64,000 nucleotides of DNA from a virus, in IMG/VR virus record IMGVR_UViG_3300026557_000003, positions 1 through 64,000 of that record, one strand, 5' to 3'. A program made the translations under genes and the position numbers. The notes under the pieces are model-generated. The model was given only the letters and a program-made list of their open reading frames with translations. It made no database searches and was not told the DNA's origin. This document shows positions 45,084 through 53,743 of the stretch, piece by piece (the stretch's first letter is position 1; each line of letters begins with the position of its first letter).

Positions 45084-45372
45084 CAACGGCGAACTCCACA
45101 TCAAGAAATCATCCTCAGCGTTCGACACCTTGCAGTTCGCGAAGGCCGGCGATCACGAGATAGTTTTCGTTGAACCAGAGGATGGTGATCAGGTTGTAAT
45201 CGCGACCGCCGACTTGGGCGACTCCTGGCAACGGTTGATCGACGACTGCGAGCGGGACCTGCAACGGATCGATAGCACCTTGGGCTTGCGGGATCAGGTT
45301 GTCGTGCTGGATAAGCGAGTCGATAACGCGATTGAGCGCGCGGATAAGCTGGCAAAGGAAATTACTTACTGA
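45073..45372 (+). CDS. hypothetical acidic early protein (99 aa)
   Basis: The start is at MKNSNGEL, overlapping the previous gene by 11 bases. The first half is beta-rich; residues 55-99 form a long charged helix. No recognised domain. Confidence 0.5.
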   Translation: MKNSNGELHIKKSSSAFDTLQFAKAGDHEIVFVEPEDGDQVVIATADLGDSWQRLIDDCERDLQRIDSTLGLRDQVVVLDKRVDNAIERADKLAKEITY

Positions 45373-45376
45373 ATTT

Positions 45377-45448
45377 AGCGGCGGTCCAGCACCGGAGAAA
45401 GTCGCAAGGCGTCGAGTACCCCGTCGAACGTTGGAACAAGCCGCCGCT
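45377..45448 (+). other. structured intergenic RNA segment
   Basis: AGCGGCGG (45377-45384) pairs perfectly with CCGCCGCT (45441-45448), enclosing TCCA/TGGA pairing and two CGTCGA copies. The GGAGG ribosome site of the gene at 45466 follows 7 bases later. Possibly a stability or translation element. Confidence 0.4.
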
Positions 45449-45465
45449 GATTATTGGAGGATAAA

Positions 45466-45645
45466 ATGGATTATGTGCTTGCTTCGGAATTCAGCCCAAA
45501 CGAATTGGCTAAAAGTGTAGAGCGTTATTTCGAGGCCGGATTTAAGCTATACGGCAATCCGTTTGCCGTGGTCCAGACGCACCCGCATCCTCTTCAAGGG
45601 GACATGATGGTGTTTTGTCAGGCTTTAACAAGAGAAAGAAAATAA
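45466..45645 (+). CDS. 59-residue hypothetical protein
   Basis: GGAGG lies 5 bases before the ATG of MDYVLASEF. The protein resembles short phage proteins with a helical N-terminus and a VVQTHPHP strand. Function unknown; directly upstream of the ATPase gene. Confidence 0.5.
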   Translation: MDYVLASEFSPNELAKSVERYFEAGFKLYGNPFAVVQTHPHPLQGDMMVFCQALTRERK

Positions 45646-45654
45646 GGAGCAGCA

Positions 45655-47022
45655 ATGAAAGAACAAAAGGAACTGCGGGTAACACGGCTGTCGATTAAAA
45701 ATATCCTGGGGATCCAGAGTCTTGAAATCAGGCCGGACAGAAGCATTACCGTGATAAACGGCGAGAATGCCAGCGGTAAGACCTCGCTGATTCAGGCAAT
45801 TCAGTCGATTTTCAAAGGTGGCAACGATGGCTCGCTCTTAAAAGTCGGTGCTGATAAAGGCGAGATCGTTCTTGAGCTAAACGATGGCGTAAAGATCGAA
45901 CGAACGGTTACGGCCAATAAGTCTGCGACGATGATTACGCACCCGGAATTTGGGCAAATATCGAAGCCGGCCGCGTTTCTCGAATTGCTGATCGACAAAC
46001 TTGGAACGAACCCTATCGACTTCCTGACGGCCCCAGCGAAGATGCGCGTCCAGTTGTTGCTGGAAGCAATGCCGATTAAATTGGATAACGACCTGATTGA
46101 GCCGATCATCGGGCACAAGGTTGACCCGCTGGACACAAACGCCCTAGAACTGATCGACCGCGAAAGCAAGCGGTTCTATGACGACCGGACGGGTGTCAAC
46201 CGGGTAGCCAAAGAGAAGCGGGCGACGATCCTTCAGATGAAGCAGACGCTGCCAGAAGATGCAGAGGATACCGATTGGGCGCGTATCGTCGTGGCCACCG
46301 AAGGCAGTCTTGCCCTTGTAAGCCAGAGCGTTCAGATGAAAATCGACGCCATAATTACCGATATGGACGTCGAGAAAGATACAGCGCGTGGCACCCAAGC
46401 TGTTCTTTGTGGCGAGATTGATTCGAGACTTGAGGCCGAAATCGCCAGGCTACGGCTCGACGCAGAGGCCAAAAAGGATGAAATCAGAGCCGACACAGCA
46501 ACGAGTCTGGATAGGATTCATCGGTCAACGCAGGAAAGCGTTGATAAACTGCGAATGGACGCCGCGCCAGAAGTCCAGAAACTGACCGGAAAGCTGGCTG
46601 TCGCCCGTGAGAACCTTACCAATCAGTCGAAGATCAACCAAACCAAAGAGTACATCAAGACTCTCGGTGAAGAAGCGACCAAGGCCGAAGCGCAGTCCGA
46701 CAAAGACACCAAGACAATCGAGGCGCTGGCCAACCTGAAAACCAAGCTTTTGAACGACCTGCCGATTAAAGGCGTCGAGGTCAAAGACGGTGAACTGTTC
46801 GTCGATTCAATCCCGTTCGATAGAGTCAATGAAGCGCGGAAGGTAGAGATTGCGATTCAGATTGCGGGACTCAGAAGCGGCAAGTTACCGCTGATTATTG
46901 TAGACGGTCTGGAACGTCTCGACAGTAAGACATTCGAGGCATTCAAGAAGCACGCGGCGAAGTCCAAGGTCCAGATGATCGTAACGCGGGTGTCAGATTC
47001 GGCGCTCGCAGTGGAGGCGTAA
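45655..47022 (+). CDS. RecF/SMC-like AAA ATPase
   Basis: The 455-residue protein has a Walker A GENASGKT (residues 36-43), a central coiled coil (about 190-360), and a C-terminal Walker B LIIVDGLERLD (D417) followed by a MIVTRVSD strand. This is the head-coil-head plan of RecF/RecN/Rad50-type ATPases, shortened. With the Cas4-like nuclease and probable annealing protein downstream it likely forms a phage recombination-replication module acting on DNA ends or forks. AAGGAGCA precedes the ATG. Confidence 0.75.
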   Translation: MKEQKELRVTRLSIKNILGIQSLEIRPDRSITVINGENASGKTSLIQAIQSIFKGGNDGSLLKVGADKGEIVLELNDGVKIERTVTANKSATMITHPEFGQISKPAAFLELLIDKLGTNPIDFLTAPAKMRVQLLLEAMPIKLDNDLIEPIIGHKVDPLDTNALELIDRESKRFYDDRTGVNRVAKEKRATILQMKQTLPEDAEDTDWARIVVATEGSLALVSQSVQMKIDAIITDMDVEKDTARGTQAVLCGEIDSRLEAEIARLRLDAEAKKDEIRADTATSLDRIHRSTQESVDKLRMDAAPEVQKLTGKLAVARENLTNQSKINQTKEYIKTLGEEATKAEAQSDKDTKTIEALANLKTKLLNDLPIKGVEVKDGELFVDSIPFDRVNEARKVEIAIQIAGLRSGKLPLIIVDGLERLDSKTFEAFKKHAAKSKVQMIVTRVSDSALAVEA

Positions 47023-47225
47023 TGCAGGTACAAATAACAAGCTACAAATGCGATTTACAAAATTGTCCGAATGTAACCGATGGCAAGGGACTGGACGGTT
47101 ATGTTCAGTTAACTCAGTTTGCGTTTTACTACCATAATCGCGGCAATGAAGTTCGGCAGGGCGGCGAAAAACACTTTTGCTGCAAAGACCACTTTATGCA
47201 ATGGATAGACCGGCAGGTCGGATAA
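47022..47225 (+). CDS. small Cys/His-rich protein
   Basis: The 67-residue protein has C10, C15, C50, C51 and H54 in a YKCDLQNCP and FCCKDHF pattern, likely one zinc site. Its start overlaps the ATPase stop (TAATG). It lies inside the recombination module; role unknown. Confidence 0.5.
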   Translation: MQVQITSYKCDLQNCPNVTDGKGLDGYVQLTQFAFYYHNRGNEVRQGGEKHFCCKDHFMQWIDRQVG

Positions 47226-47236
47226 AAGGAGCAATC

Positions 47237-47551
47237 GTGGTTCACACAATCCAAAGACCTAGCGGCGGGTGCGAGTTTGATGACCAATCAAAGCCTACGG
47301 CAGTCGCTGAGTATTATGATGATATAAGCCTTGGTAACGATTCAGGCTTTATTATCGACTGTTCGGGCGATCACAAGGGACCGCCGATTCGTGTTATCGT
47401 AGTTAATCCCCGGCTGGAATGGGACGGTGATCGCCACAATATTGATTACGACAAGATCACATACGAGGATGGCGAAAAGATAGATGACATCGTTGACGAC
47501 ACCTATCACGACGCCATCATGCAGGAAGTCAAAAACTGTATAACTACATAA
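47237..47551 (+). CDS. hypothetical acidic protein, GTG start
   Basis: AAAGGAGCAATC precedes a GTG at 47237, giving 104 residues. The protein is strongly acidic with many D and Y residues and could mimic DNA or bind a partner, but no family is recognised. It lies between the ATPase and nuclease genes. Confidence 0.5.
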   Translation: MVHTIQRPSGGCEFDDQSKPTAVAEYYDDISLGNDSGFIIDCSGDHKGPPIRVIVVNPRLEWDGDRHNIDYDKITYEDGEKIDDIVDDTYHDAIMQEVKNCITT

Positions 47552-47562
47552 GGAGCAATCAA

Positions 47563-48429
47563 ATGTCGAATCCCATTCCCGACGAACAGGGAATCATTGA
47601 AAAGCCGGGGTTAAAACCTCAGTTACATATCTCAGCATTGAACATGTTGAATTTTTGTGGAGAGCAGTTCAGGCGTCGGTATATCCTGAAAGAGAAGCGA
47701 CCGCCCGGTGTTGCGATGATCGTGGGCACGGCCGCCGATAGATCAGTCACCCGCAATCTTCAGAGCAAGCTGGATACGAATCAGTTATTGCCACTCGCTC
47801 AAGTGAAGCAAATCGCGGCTGATACTCTCAATGCTGAGTGGCAGAACTCTGTCGCGCTTGACGCTGACGAACTAGTCCAGGGAATCGAAAGAGTCAAAGG
47901 CGAAGCAATTGATAAAGCTGTCAGGCTTTCATCTCTTCACGCAACGGAATTAGCCCCAAAGCTACAGCCAACGCACGTACAACGACAATGGACACTGGAT
48001 ATAGTCGGCTACGATATGAGTCTTGCCGGCACGATCGATGTTCAGGAAGGCTCGGATTCAGTCAGGGACACAAAGACCAAAGGCAAAAGCCCCAGTGAAG
48101 ATATCGTGCACCACGATCATCAGTTGACCGCCTATGCGATGGCGGCAAAAGTTATTGACGGTAAAGTGCCGGAACAGGTGACGCTTGATTGCATGGTCGA
48201 TAACAAGACGCCAATCTTAAAGGTCTACAAATCAACCCGTAACGAGAAAGACTTCCAGGCGTTTTTGGCCCGCGTCGAGAATGCCATCGTTGCACTTCAG
48301 AAGGGTGTATTCGTTCCGGCAAAGCAAACAGACTTTCTTTGCAGTCCTAAATATTGCGGGTTTTTTAGTTCATGTAAATTCGTTATGCAGCCGAAATCCG
48401 TTTCAGTCCCAAGCAATTTTAACGTCTGA
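47563..48429 (+). CDS. Cas4/AddB-like PD-(D/E)XK nuclease
   Basis: The 288-residue protein has catalytic residues D159 (GTIDVQ) and D169-T-K171 (VRDTKTK) of the PD-(D/E)XK fold. One N-terminal cysteine (FCGEQ) and three C-terminal ones (CSPKYCGFFSSC) match the iron-sulphur cluster arrangement of Cas4 and AddB. It should resect DNA ends, 5'-3' in Cas4-like proteins, to make substrate for the annealing protein encoded next. AAGGAGCA is its ribosome site. Confidence 0.75.
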   Translation: MSNPIPDEQGIIEKPGLKPQLHISALNMLNFCGEQFRRRYILKEKRPPGVAMIVGTAADRSVTRNLQSKLDTNQLLPLAQVKQIAADTLNAEWQNSVALDADELVQGIERVKGEAIDKAVRLSSLHATELAPKLQPTHVQRQWTLDIVGYDMSLAGTIDVQEGSDSVRDTKTKGKSPSEDIVHHDHQLTAYAMAAKVIDGKVPEQVTLDCMVDNKTPILKVYKSTRNEKDFQAFLARVENAIVALQKGVFVPAKQTDFLCSPKYCGFFSSCKFVMQPKSVSVPSNFNV

Positions 48430-48445
48430 TTTTAAGGAGCAACCA

Positions 48446-49585
48446 GTGAGTAAACAAATAGCAACCGAAGATACCGCCCTCGTAACTCGCAATGAATTTT
48501 CCAGTGAGCTTGCGCCAACCAGTTCGGCTGCAGAAAAGCAATTCGAGATTCAATCGGCAATCATTATTGCGAATCGTTTTCCGCGCAATGAAGATGTTGC
48601 GCTAATAAAGTTGATGAAATCCTGCGATAGACTGTCTTTCGCGGAAGACGCAGAGTATGAATTCCCGCGTGCTGGAACCCAGATAATCGGCCCGAGTGTC
48701 CACTTAGCAAGAGAAAGCGCGCGGTGCTGGGGTAATATTCGATACGGTGTTGACATCATCCGTGACGATGAAAACAGCCGTCAGATTCGCGGATGGGCGT
48801 GGGATCTGGAAACAAATATCAAGGTCACGTCCGAAGATGATTTTGCAAAGTCAATCTACCGTAAAAATGGTGGCTGGCAGAAACCGGATGAACGCGACCT
48901 GCGGGAGTTGACCAACCGAAAGGGTGCGATACTCGAACGCAACTGCATTCTCAAGATCATCCCAAAAGACTTTATCGAGGATGCCCGAACGCGATGCAAT
49001 GAGACGATTAAGAAAGGAATCAAAAACGATCCTGAGACCGCACGTAAACGACTGATCGTATCTTTCAGCGCGATTGGTGTAACACCGGAAATGCTGGAAA
49101 ACTATCTTCAACATCCGATAGCGAATTCAAGCCCGGCTGAAATCGAGAAGTTGCGTAAGGTCTATTCGTCGATTAAGGATGGCAACTCGACGTGGCAAGA
49201 ATATACGAGTCCAGCGAAGAAAGAACCTGAAAAAGGTTCAATCAACATCACGGACCTGAAACCCGGCACGGAAGAGAATCGCGGCCACGGCAACGACAAT
49301 CTCGACCAGGCGGCAAAGGAAAAGATCATCAATAACATTCCTGATACTGGCATTGCTGAGATTGCCCGAGGGAAATCAGAGCCAGCGGCCGCCTGCTCCG
49401 ACGAACTATACGCCTCAATGATCGATACCATCGCGGCGGCAAAGGAAGTTCTGAGCGAGAAGAAAATCACGGATACGATTAGAAACTACACTGGTCCTAA
49501 TCGAAAGAAAGAGGACCTCAAGAATGATGAGGTTCAGTTGCTCATCAAGTCGCTAAATGACGCGGTGGCGAAGGCGCAGAAGTAA
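48446..49585 (+). CDS. probable single-strand annealing/recombination protein
   Basis: A GTG start follows AAGGAGCAACCA; the longer frame from 48281 overlaps the nuclease. The 379-residue protein has a central conserved-looking domain (about 60-215: GPSVHLARESARCWGN, TNRKGAILERNCILKIIP) and a Lys/Glu-rich tail. It sits next to the nuclease, as RecT- or Erf-like annealing proteins do. Family identity is not certain. Confidence 0.5.
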   Translation: MSKQIATEDTALVTRNEFSSELAPTSSAAEKQFEIQSAIIIANRFPRNEDVALIKLMKSCDRLSFAEDAEYEFPRAGTQIIGPSVHLARESARCWGNIRYGVDIIRDDENSRQIRGWAWDLETNIKVTSEDDFAKSIYRKNGGWQKPDERDLRELTNRKGAILERNCILKIIPKDFIEDARTRCNETIKKGIKNDPETARKRLIVSFSAIGVTPEMLENYLQHPIANSSPAEIEKLRKVYSSIKDGNSTWQEYTSPAKKEPEKGSINITDLKPGTEENRGHGNDNLDQAAKEKIINNIPDTGIAEIARGKSEPAAACSDELYASMIDTIAAAKEVLSEKKITDTIRNYTGPNRKKEDLKNDEVQLLIKSLNDAVAKAQK

Positions 49586-49822
49586 CGAGATTCGTAAGGG
49601 CGCAGCAGTAGTCCCTGTCGCTGTGGTACGTCGCCTTTGGGCGTAGAGCAAGGCCAAAGTAGGAGTCGGGCAACCGATATACCGAGAAGGTCTCAGGGAT
49701 GAACACGAGTGTGAAGCGCTGCAAGGCAAACGCCGCTGATGCCCACCATAAATGAAATGGCGTGACTTTGCCGGTGGGAGAGAAACCGGCCTAATGTTGA
49801 GGGTCAACGGAAAGGCGCAGCA
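49586..49822 (+). other. 237-base gene-free stretch with dense pairing
   Basis: No gene is seen. Stems include CTTTGG/CCAAAG (49635-49659), TCGG-GCAA-CCGA near 49667-49678 with a GNRA loop, CCCACC/GGTGGG (49742-49778) and GCCGGT/ACCGGC (49770-49790). The last two share bases and would be alternatives. It may be a leader or noncoding RNA for the exonuclease gene. Confidence 0.4.
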
Positions 49823-50503
49823 ATGAATTTTAATCCACACGAACAAGACTCTGAAACTCAAATCGCAATGGCAGAAGCTAGAAAGACAATGCTAAAGACG
49901 AACAAAATTACTGTTTTCGATATTGAGATTATCAAAGCAATTCCTGACCGCAATCAGGAGAATGACCCGACTATTAAATATTGCGGCGGCTGGCAGGATC
50001 ACGCCGGAATGGGTATCTCAGTTATCGGAGCATATTCATACGCAGATGACCGTTATCGGGTTTTCCTCAAAGACAACTTTGGGCTATTCGAGGACCTGTT
50101 GCACGAATCAGATATTGTTGTGAGCTTCAACGGTCTAGCATTCGATAACCGCGTATTGGAAGCCTGTGGCATCAACCCGCCAGACGCGACAACCTACGAT
50201 CTGTTGGTCGAAACCTGGGCTGCCGCTGGACTCGCGCCGAAGTTCAATTATAAGACACACGGCGGCTTTGGTCTTGACGCCGTATGTTCTGCGAATTTCG
50301 ATCTGAACAAGACTGGACACGGCGCACTTGCCCCCGTCCAATGGCAACAAGGCAAATACGGACACGTCATTGATTACTGTCTCGAAGACGTAAGATTAAC
50401 CAAAAAACTGTTCGACCTGGCCACGGCGGGGCCAATCAAGAACCCGAAATCCGCAATTGGTGGAAGTTATTTGATGTTGCGGGATCCATTTATCGTGAAA
50501 TGA
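49823..50503 (+). CDS. DEDD-type 3'-5' exonuclease-like protein
   Basis: The 226-residue protein has the first exonuclease motif FDIE (D33, E35), a middle NGLAFDNRVLE motif and a C-terminal YCLEDVRLTKKL, matching RNase H-fold DEDD exonucleases of the YprB/DnaQ kind. It may proofread, process recombination intermediates or degrade RNA. GGAAAGG lies upstream of the ATG. The HNH cassette follows immediately. Confidence 0.7.
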   Translation: MNFNPHEQDSETQIAMAEARKTMLKTNKITVFDIEIIKAIPDRNQENDPTIKYCGGWQDHAGMGISVIGAYSYADDRYRVFLKDNFGLFEDLLHESDIVVSFNGLAFDNRVLEACGINPPDATTYDLLVETWAAAGLAPKFNYKTHGGFGLDAVCSANFDLNKTGHGALAPVQWQQGKYGHVIDYCLEDVRLTKKLFDLATAGPIKNPKSAIGGSYLMLRDPFIVK

Positions 50504-50522
50504 TCGATTATATGCTTACTTA

Positions 50523-50606
50523 TGCTAGAATAAGGTCGAGTCGAAAAGACGTTACCAGCGCCCTTTCGACTCTCACCTATACCACTCGTAACATAAGGAG
50601 CACGAG
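50523..50606 (+). promoter_or_regulatory. HNH gene promoter and two-hairpin leader (copy 5)
   Basis: The extended -10 TGC-TAGAAT (50523-50531) is followed after 6 bases by hairpin A: GAGTCGAAA 50538-50546 with TTTCGACTC 50564-50572, 9 bp perfect. The linker holds TCACCTA. Hairpin B is CTCGT (50585-50589), a 12-base loop with AAGGAG, ACGAG (50602-50606). The ATG lies 4 bases later. Confidence 0.8.
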
Positions 50607-50610
50607 CAAT

Positions 50611-51183
50611 ATGGCTGTCGATAAATATACCATACTCGCCAATCTACCATCTTCCGTGGTTGATCGTTTCTGGAAAAAGGTCGATAAACAGAATGGACCG
50701 ATCCTTATGCACTGTTCTCGTCTCGGCCGTTGCTGGCAGTGGTTCGGAGACAGGAATCAGGGCGGCTACGGTAGTATGAGGCTTGGTTCTTCTTCTTGGG
50801 CGGCACGTGCCCGTGCGCATATTATTTCATGTGCCATCGACAGAAACGGAATACCAGAAGGCTCTCTGGTCCTGCATAAATGTGATAACCCCTCATGCGT
50901 AAGGCCTAGTCATTTATGGCCCGGCTCGCAACGCGAAAACGTGGCAGACATGATGGCAAAGAAGCGGGACCGCCGCCCTGGTTCCAGATCAGGCGTTGCT
51001 GTGAATTATTCTCGCGGCGAGGATCGTCACAATGCTCATTGCACGGAAGCGATCGTGCTGGCCATGCGAGCGGATTATATTCCCGGCGTTTTTGGCTGCA
51101 ACAAGATAGCAAAAAAATATAACGTAGTATGCCGAGATGTCGTTGCTCGTATTATCAGGAGAGAAATATGGAAGCATATTTAG
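50611..51183 (+). CDS. HNH endonuclease (HNH_3 type)
   Basis: The start is at MAVDKYTIL, 4 bases after the leader stem; the upstream frame to 50500 would cover the whole leader. The 190 residues have FWKKVDKQNGP, the HNH core LVLHKCDNPSCVRPSHLW and a C-terminal HTH ending W-K-H-I. This copy is codirectional with its neighbours, unlike those in the virion block. Confidence 0.85.
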   Translation: MAVDKYTILANLPSSVVDRFWKKVDKQNGPILMHCSRLGRCWQWFGDRNQGGYGSMRLGSSSWAARARAHIISCAIDRNGIPEGSLVLHKCDNPSCVRPSHLWPGSQRENVADMMAKKRDRRPGSRSGVAVNYSRGEDRHNAHCTEAIVLAMRADYIPGVFGCNKIAKKYNVVCRDVVARIIRREIWKHI

Positions 51184-51340
51184 ACGCACGTCTACTACGC
51201 CGTCACCATTCCACCGGGGCACGACGCTAAGGCAGATCGAATCCGCGCGCTAGGAATGGTGCAGATATTCAGGTGCGAGCGCGTGGCGAAGGTCAGGGAT
51301 GTTGACCGGGAGTTACACCGGATGGTTCGTCGAGGTTGAT
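51184..51340. other. gene-free stretch with two stems
   Basis: CACCATTCC (51204-51212) pairs with GGAATGGTG (51253-51261), 9 bp perfect, and GGTCA (51291-51295) pairs with TGACC (51303-51307). No ORF fits. It runs into the tRNA-like segment at 51344 and may be part of one structured RNA or a decayed tRNA cluster. Confidence 0.35.
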
Positions 51341-51343
51341 ATG

Positions 51344-51429
51344 GCACGGGTGGCTGTAATGTAACAGTGTCGCGGTGCACCTTAAAAACAGGAGCGGAAA
51401 TCTCAGTTCGAGTCTGAGCCCGTGCCCCA
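51344..51429 (+). tRNA. tRNA-like element, anticodon arm degenerate
   Basis: A perfect acceptor stem (GCACGGG 51344-51350 with CCCGTGC 51419-51425), discriminator C and encoded CCA, a T-arm (CTCAG, TTCGAGT, CTGAG) and a D-like stem (GCTG/CAGT) are present. The 33 bases between D- and T-arms do not give a canonical anticodon arm: the best stem, CACCT/AGGAG, has a mismatch and its loop lacks U33. It is probably a decayed tRNA or a tRNA mimic, so no amino acid is assigned. Confidence 0.5.
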
Positions 51430-51445
51430 AAAGGAACGGATAAAT

Positions 51446-51649
51446 ATGCCTGAGTCACGGCGCGAAGATGAGTACATGGAGTAGTTCGGCGACGATGAAG
51501 AACACGGCGATCCTTTCTGTTATACCTGCTACGGACGCGGATTTGTAGTTAGATGCGTCGATGATATTTGCCACGGCAGCGACGAAGGCTGCATTCACGG
51601 CGACGGAAATGTACCGTGCCCGGACTGTAGCAGGAGGGAATGGGATTAA
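51446..51649 (+). pseudogene. zinc-finger gene with in-frame TAG
   Basis: The frame opens MPESRREDEYME after GGAACGG, meets TAG at 51482-51484, and continues without break for 54 codons to TAA. The downstream part holds CYTCYGRG, CVDDIC, C-IHGDG and CPDC, matching a DnaJ-like phage zinc-finger family, so it was clearly coding. No alternative start lies between the TAG and the first cysteine. Either a nonsense mutation or amber readthrough applies. The last codons overlap the next ATG. Confidence 0.6.
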
Positions 51650-52476
51650 TGGCTGAAACGAAAATCGAATGGGCGACATATACATTTAATCCGTGGTTGG
51701 GTTGTACCAAGGTGTCACCCGCCTGCACGCATTGCTATGCCGAATCGTGGGCAAAACGGAGCGGGCTGGTTCAGTGGGGTGATAATCCAAGGCGCAAAAC
51801 AACAGATCAATATTGGCGTCAGCCTTTGAAATGGAACGAGTTGGCTAAAAGTGCGACTGTGAGGCCACGTGTTTTCTGCGCATCATTAGCTGACGTATTT
51901 GAGACAAATGAAGAGGTCGCCCCTTGGCGCAAAGAGTTTTTCAATCTGATTAGTAAGACTCCGAACCTTGATTGGCTTCTACTAACAAAGCGCCCTGAAA
52001 ATATTCGCGCAATGCTACCGAATGATTGGGGTATGGGGTATCCGAATATCTGGCTTGGTGCGACAGTTGAGAATCAGGAATATGCAGATAAGCGAATTCC
52101 GAACTTATTAGAGATCGACGCAAAAGTTTACTTTGTTTCCTGTGAGCCCCTATTGGGCGAGTTGAATTTAGAGCAATATCTTTATAATCGCTACCAGATG
52201 GGTGGAGCGCGACCGATGTATAATCAGGTCAATTGGGTTATTTGTGGTGGTGAGAGCGGTCCTGGCGCACGCCCGATGCACCCGGCTTGGGCTCGGTCAC
52301 TCCAAGCTCAATGCGAGGCCGCTACTGTTCCTTTCCATTTTAAGCAATGGGGCGAATTTAGCCCGAACGTCTTAGGTATTAACGATTCGGTCCCACCTTC
52401 GAGAATAGGCAAGAAAGCTGCGGGCCGAATACTCGACGGTCGAACGTGGGATGAATTGCCAGCGGTAGCCAAATGA
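51649..52476 (+). CDS. DUF5131 (Gp37/Gp68) family protein
   Basis: The start is at MAETKIEW, overlapping the previous stop (TAATG), with AGGAGGG upstream. The 275-residue protein opens with the family signature WNPW-like NPWLGCTKVSPACTHCYAESWAKR, whose three cysteines resemble a radical-SAM cluster motif, then has VFCASLADVFE and WVICGGESGPGARPM. The family is common in phages and mobile elements; its reaction is not established to my knowledge. Confidence 0.8.
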   Translation: MAETKIEWATYTFNPWLGCTKVSPACTHCYAESWAKRSGLVQWGDNPRRKTTDQYWRQPLKWNELAKSATVRPRVFCASLADVFETNEEVAPWRKEFFNLISKTPNLDWLLLTKRPENIRAMLPNDWGMGYPNIWLGATVENQEYADKRIPNLLEIDAKVYFVSCEPLLGELNLEQYLYNRYQMGGARPMYNQVNWVICGGESGPGARPMHPAWARSLQAQCEAATVPFHFKQWGEFSPNVLGINDSVPPSRIGKKAAGRILDGRTWDELPAVAK

Positions 52477-52601
52477 TCACAATCCTACTCGCTCTTATCG
52501 CCATCGCCGCAATCTTCAAAATCAGGAAGGTACTTTGCCGCGATACCCGAATGAGCAGCACCACGGCCCAATGGATCGACGAAGATTGTGAGCCATTATG
52601 A
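52473..52601 (+). CDS. 42-residue membrane peptide
   Basis: ATGA overlap with the previous gene. Residues 1-17 (MITILLALIAIAAIFKI) form one membrane helix, then a basic and acidic tail. Coupled to both neighbours by overlaps. Function unknown. Confidence 0.45.
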   Translation: MITILLALIAIAAIFKIRKVLCRDTRMSSTTAQWIDEDCEPL

Positions 52602-52777
52602 ATCCTGTAACGAGTCAATGGAAACCGCCACGCTGGTCGCCATTTCGTCAGATTCGCGATTGGTTTGATAGGCGAACGATCAATAAGGCGCTGTCACGCC
52701 CTAGGCCGCATCGTGATTATGGCAACGCGCCTTTTGAAGTGCCGGTGCTAACACAGGAGAAGATCGATGCCCGATAA
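52598..52777 (+). CDS. 59-residue basic hypothetical protein
   Basis: ATGA overlap with the previous gene gives MNPVTSQWKPPRW to KIDAR. The protein is rich in R, P and W. No domain recognised. Its end overlaps the next start by 11 bases. Confidence 0.45.
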   Translation: MNPVTSQWKPPRWSPFRQIRDWFDRRTINKALSRPRPHRDYGNAPFEVPVLTQEKIDAR

Positions 52778-53168
52778 TAAACCCACAACCGAAGTCTCGA
52801 TTACCAATGACGCGGCCGAATGGCTGGAGTCGAGGAACGAACTGGTGGTTAGTCAACTGGACGCTGCCGATCTTGCCGATTGTTTTTACGATTCGCAGCC
52901 TATACTTGACGGGCTAACCGCTGCATATAAACGTGGCCGGGATGATGCGAATGCGCTGACCGCCAAGGACGCAAAAGAGAAAGATCGGGAAGTCAGCCAG
53001 ATGGCGGCTCAGGTGCAGGAACTAAAGGCCACGCTTGACACGATGAAATACTGGATGGCTATCGACAAATGCGACTGTGATACCGAGCGCAAGGACGGCC
53101 ACACGGTTAGAATGGACTACCCCAAATCGCTTGAACTGGATTGGCATCTCGAAGATTGCTATTATTAA
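52767..53168 (+). CDS. hypothetical protein with coiled coil
   Basis: The 133-residue protein has an acidic N-terminus, a coiled coil near residues 65-98 (AKEKDREVSQMAAQVQEL) and a C-terminal CDCD and C motif. CAGGAG lies upstream of the ATG. No family recognised. Confidence 0.5.
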   Translation: MPDNKPTTEVSITNDAAEWLESRNELVVSQLDAADLADCFYDSQPILDGLTAAYKRGRDDANALTAKDAKEKDREVSQMAAQVQELKATLDTMKYWMAIDKCDCDTERKDGHTVRMDYPKSLELDWHLEDCYY

Positions 53169-53202
53169 TACCGCCTGATGCAGTTGAACGCAGGGTGAAA
53201 CG

Positions 53203-53334
53203 ATGATCAAATGGCTCATCTGCTACTTTTTCCATCGCGAATATTGGCGATATTCTCCCCGGTGGATGGACACGGTTGACTATGGCTGCCACAAGCCCGG
53301 ATGCGGGCGTAGGTGGGAAAAGAAAGTAGGCTAA
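53203..53334 (+). CDS. 43-residue aromatic/cysteine protein
   Basis: The frame reads MIKWLICYFF to WEKKVG, rich in W/Y/F and with CHKPGC, possibly metal-binding. CAGGGTG precedes the ATG. The next gene starts 2 bases after its stop. Function unknown. Confidence 0.45.
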   Translation: MIKWLICYFFHREYWRYSPRWMDTVDYGCHKPGCGRRWEKKVG

Positions 53335-53335
53335 A

Positions 53336-53743
53336 GTGGGCTGGACCGATCAGGAATTCGAAGATTTCCGCGCGAAGTCGAAATTGTTTGCCAGCGCCAA
53401 GCCCCCAAAGCGCGGCCATAGATCGAAGGAAAAGGAAACCCTCGGGCGATACCTAATGACCCATGGAACGACCTGGGCGCTCGAACATCGATTTCACCCC
53501 GTCCGGCTGTGGCGATTTGACTGGGCGATTACTTCGTTGAAGATCGCTGTTGAGTTTGAGGGTGGTGTATTCATTCCCAAGGGTGGCGGCCATACAAAAG
53601 GAATGGATTACTCGAAAGATTGTGAGAAATACTCAGAAGCAGCAATTCTCGGCTGGCTGGTCGTTAGATGTACAGCGCCGATGATTCGAAGCGGGCTGGC
53701 GTTTGACTTGATCGAGCGGGCTATTAAGGCCAGACAGAAGTAA
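53336..53743 (+). CDS. PD-(D/E)XK-type nuclease-like protein
   Basis: A GTG start follows the previous stop. In the 135-residue protein, RFDWAI and IAVEFEGG (about residues 63-80) look like the D and E-x-G part of a Vsr/DUF559-type restriction-fold nuclease, and VVRCTAP forms the next strand. It might act as a repair endonuclease or junction resolvase. The assignment rests on motif pattern only. Confidence 0.5.
   Translation: MGWTDQEFEDFRAKSKLFASAKPPKRGHRSKEKETLGRYLMTHGTTWALEHRFHPVRLWRFDWAITSLKIAVEFEGGVFIPKGGGHTKGMDYSKDCEKYSEAAILGWLVVRCTAPMIRSGLAFDLIERAIKARQK

Noticed and set aside
51344-51429. Functional amber or ochre suppressor tRNA
   Set aside because: No proper anticodon stem or U33 can be formed and no CTA/TTA anticodon lies in a normal loop.
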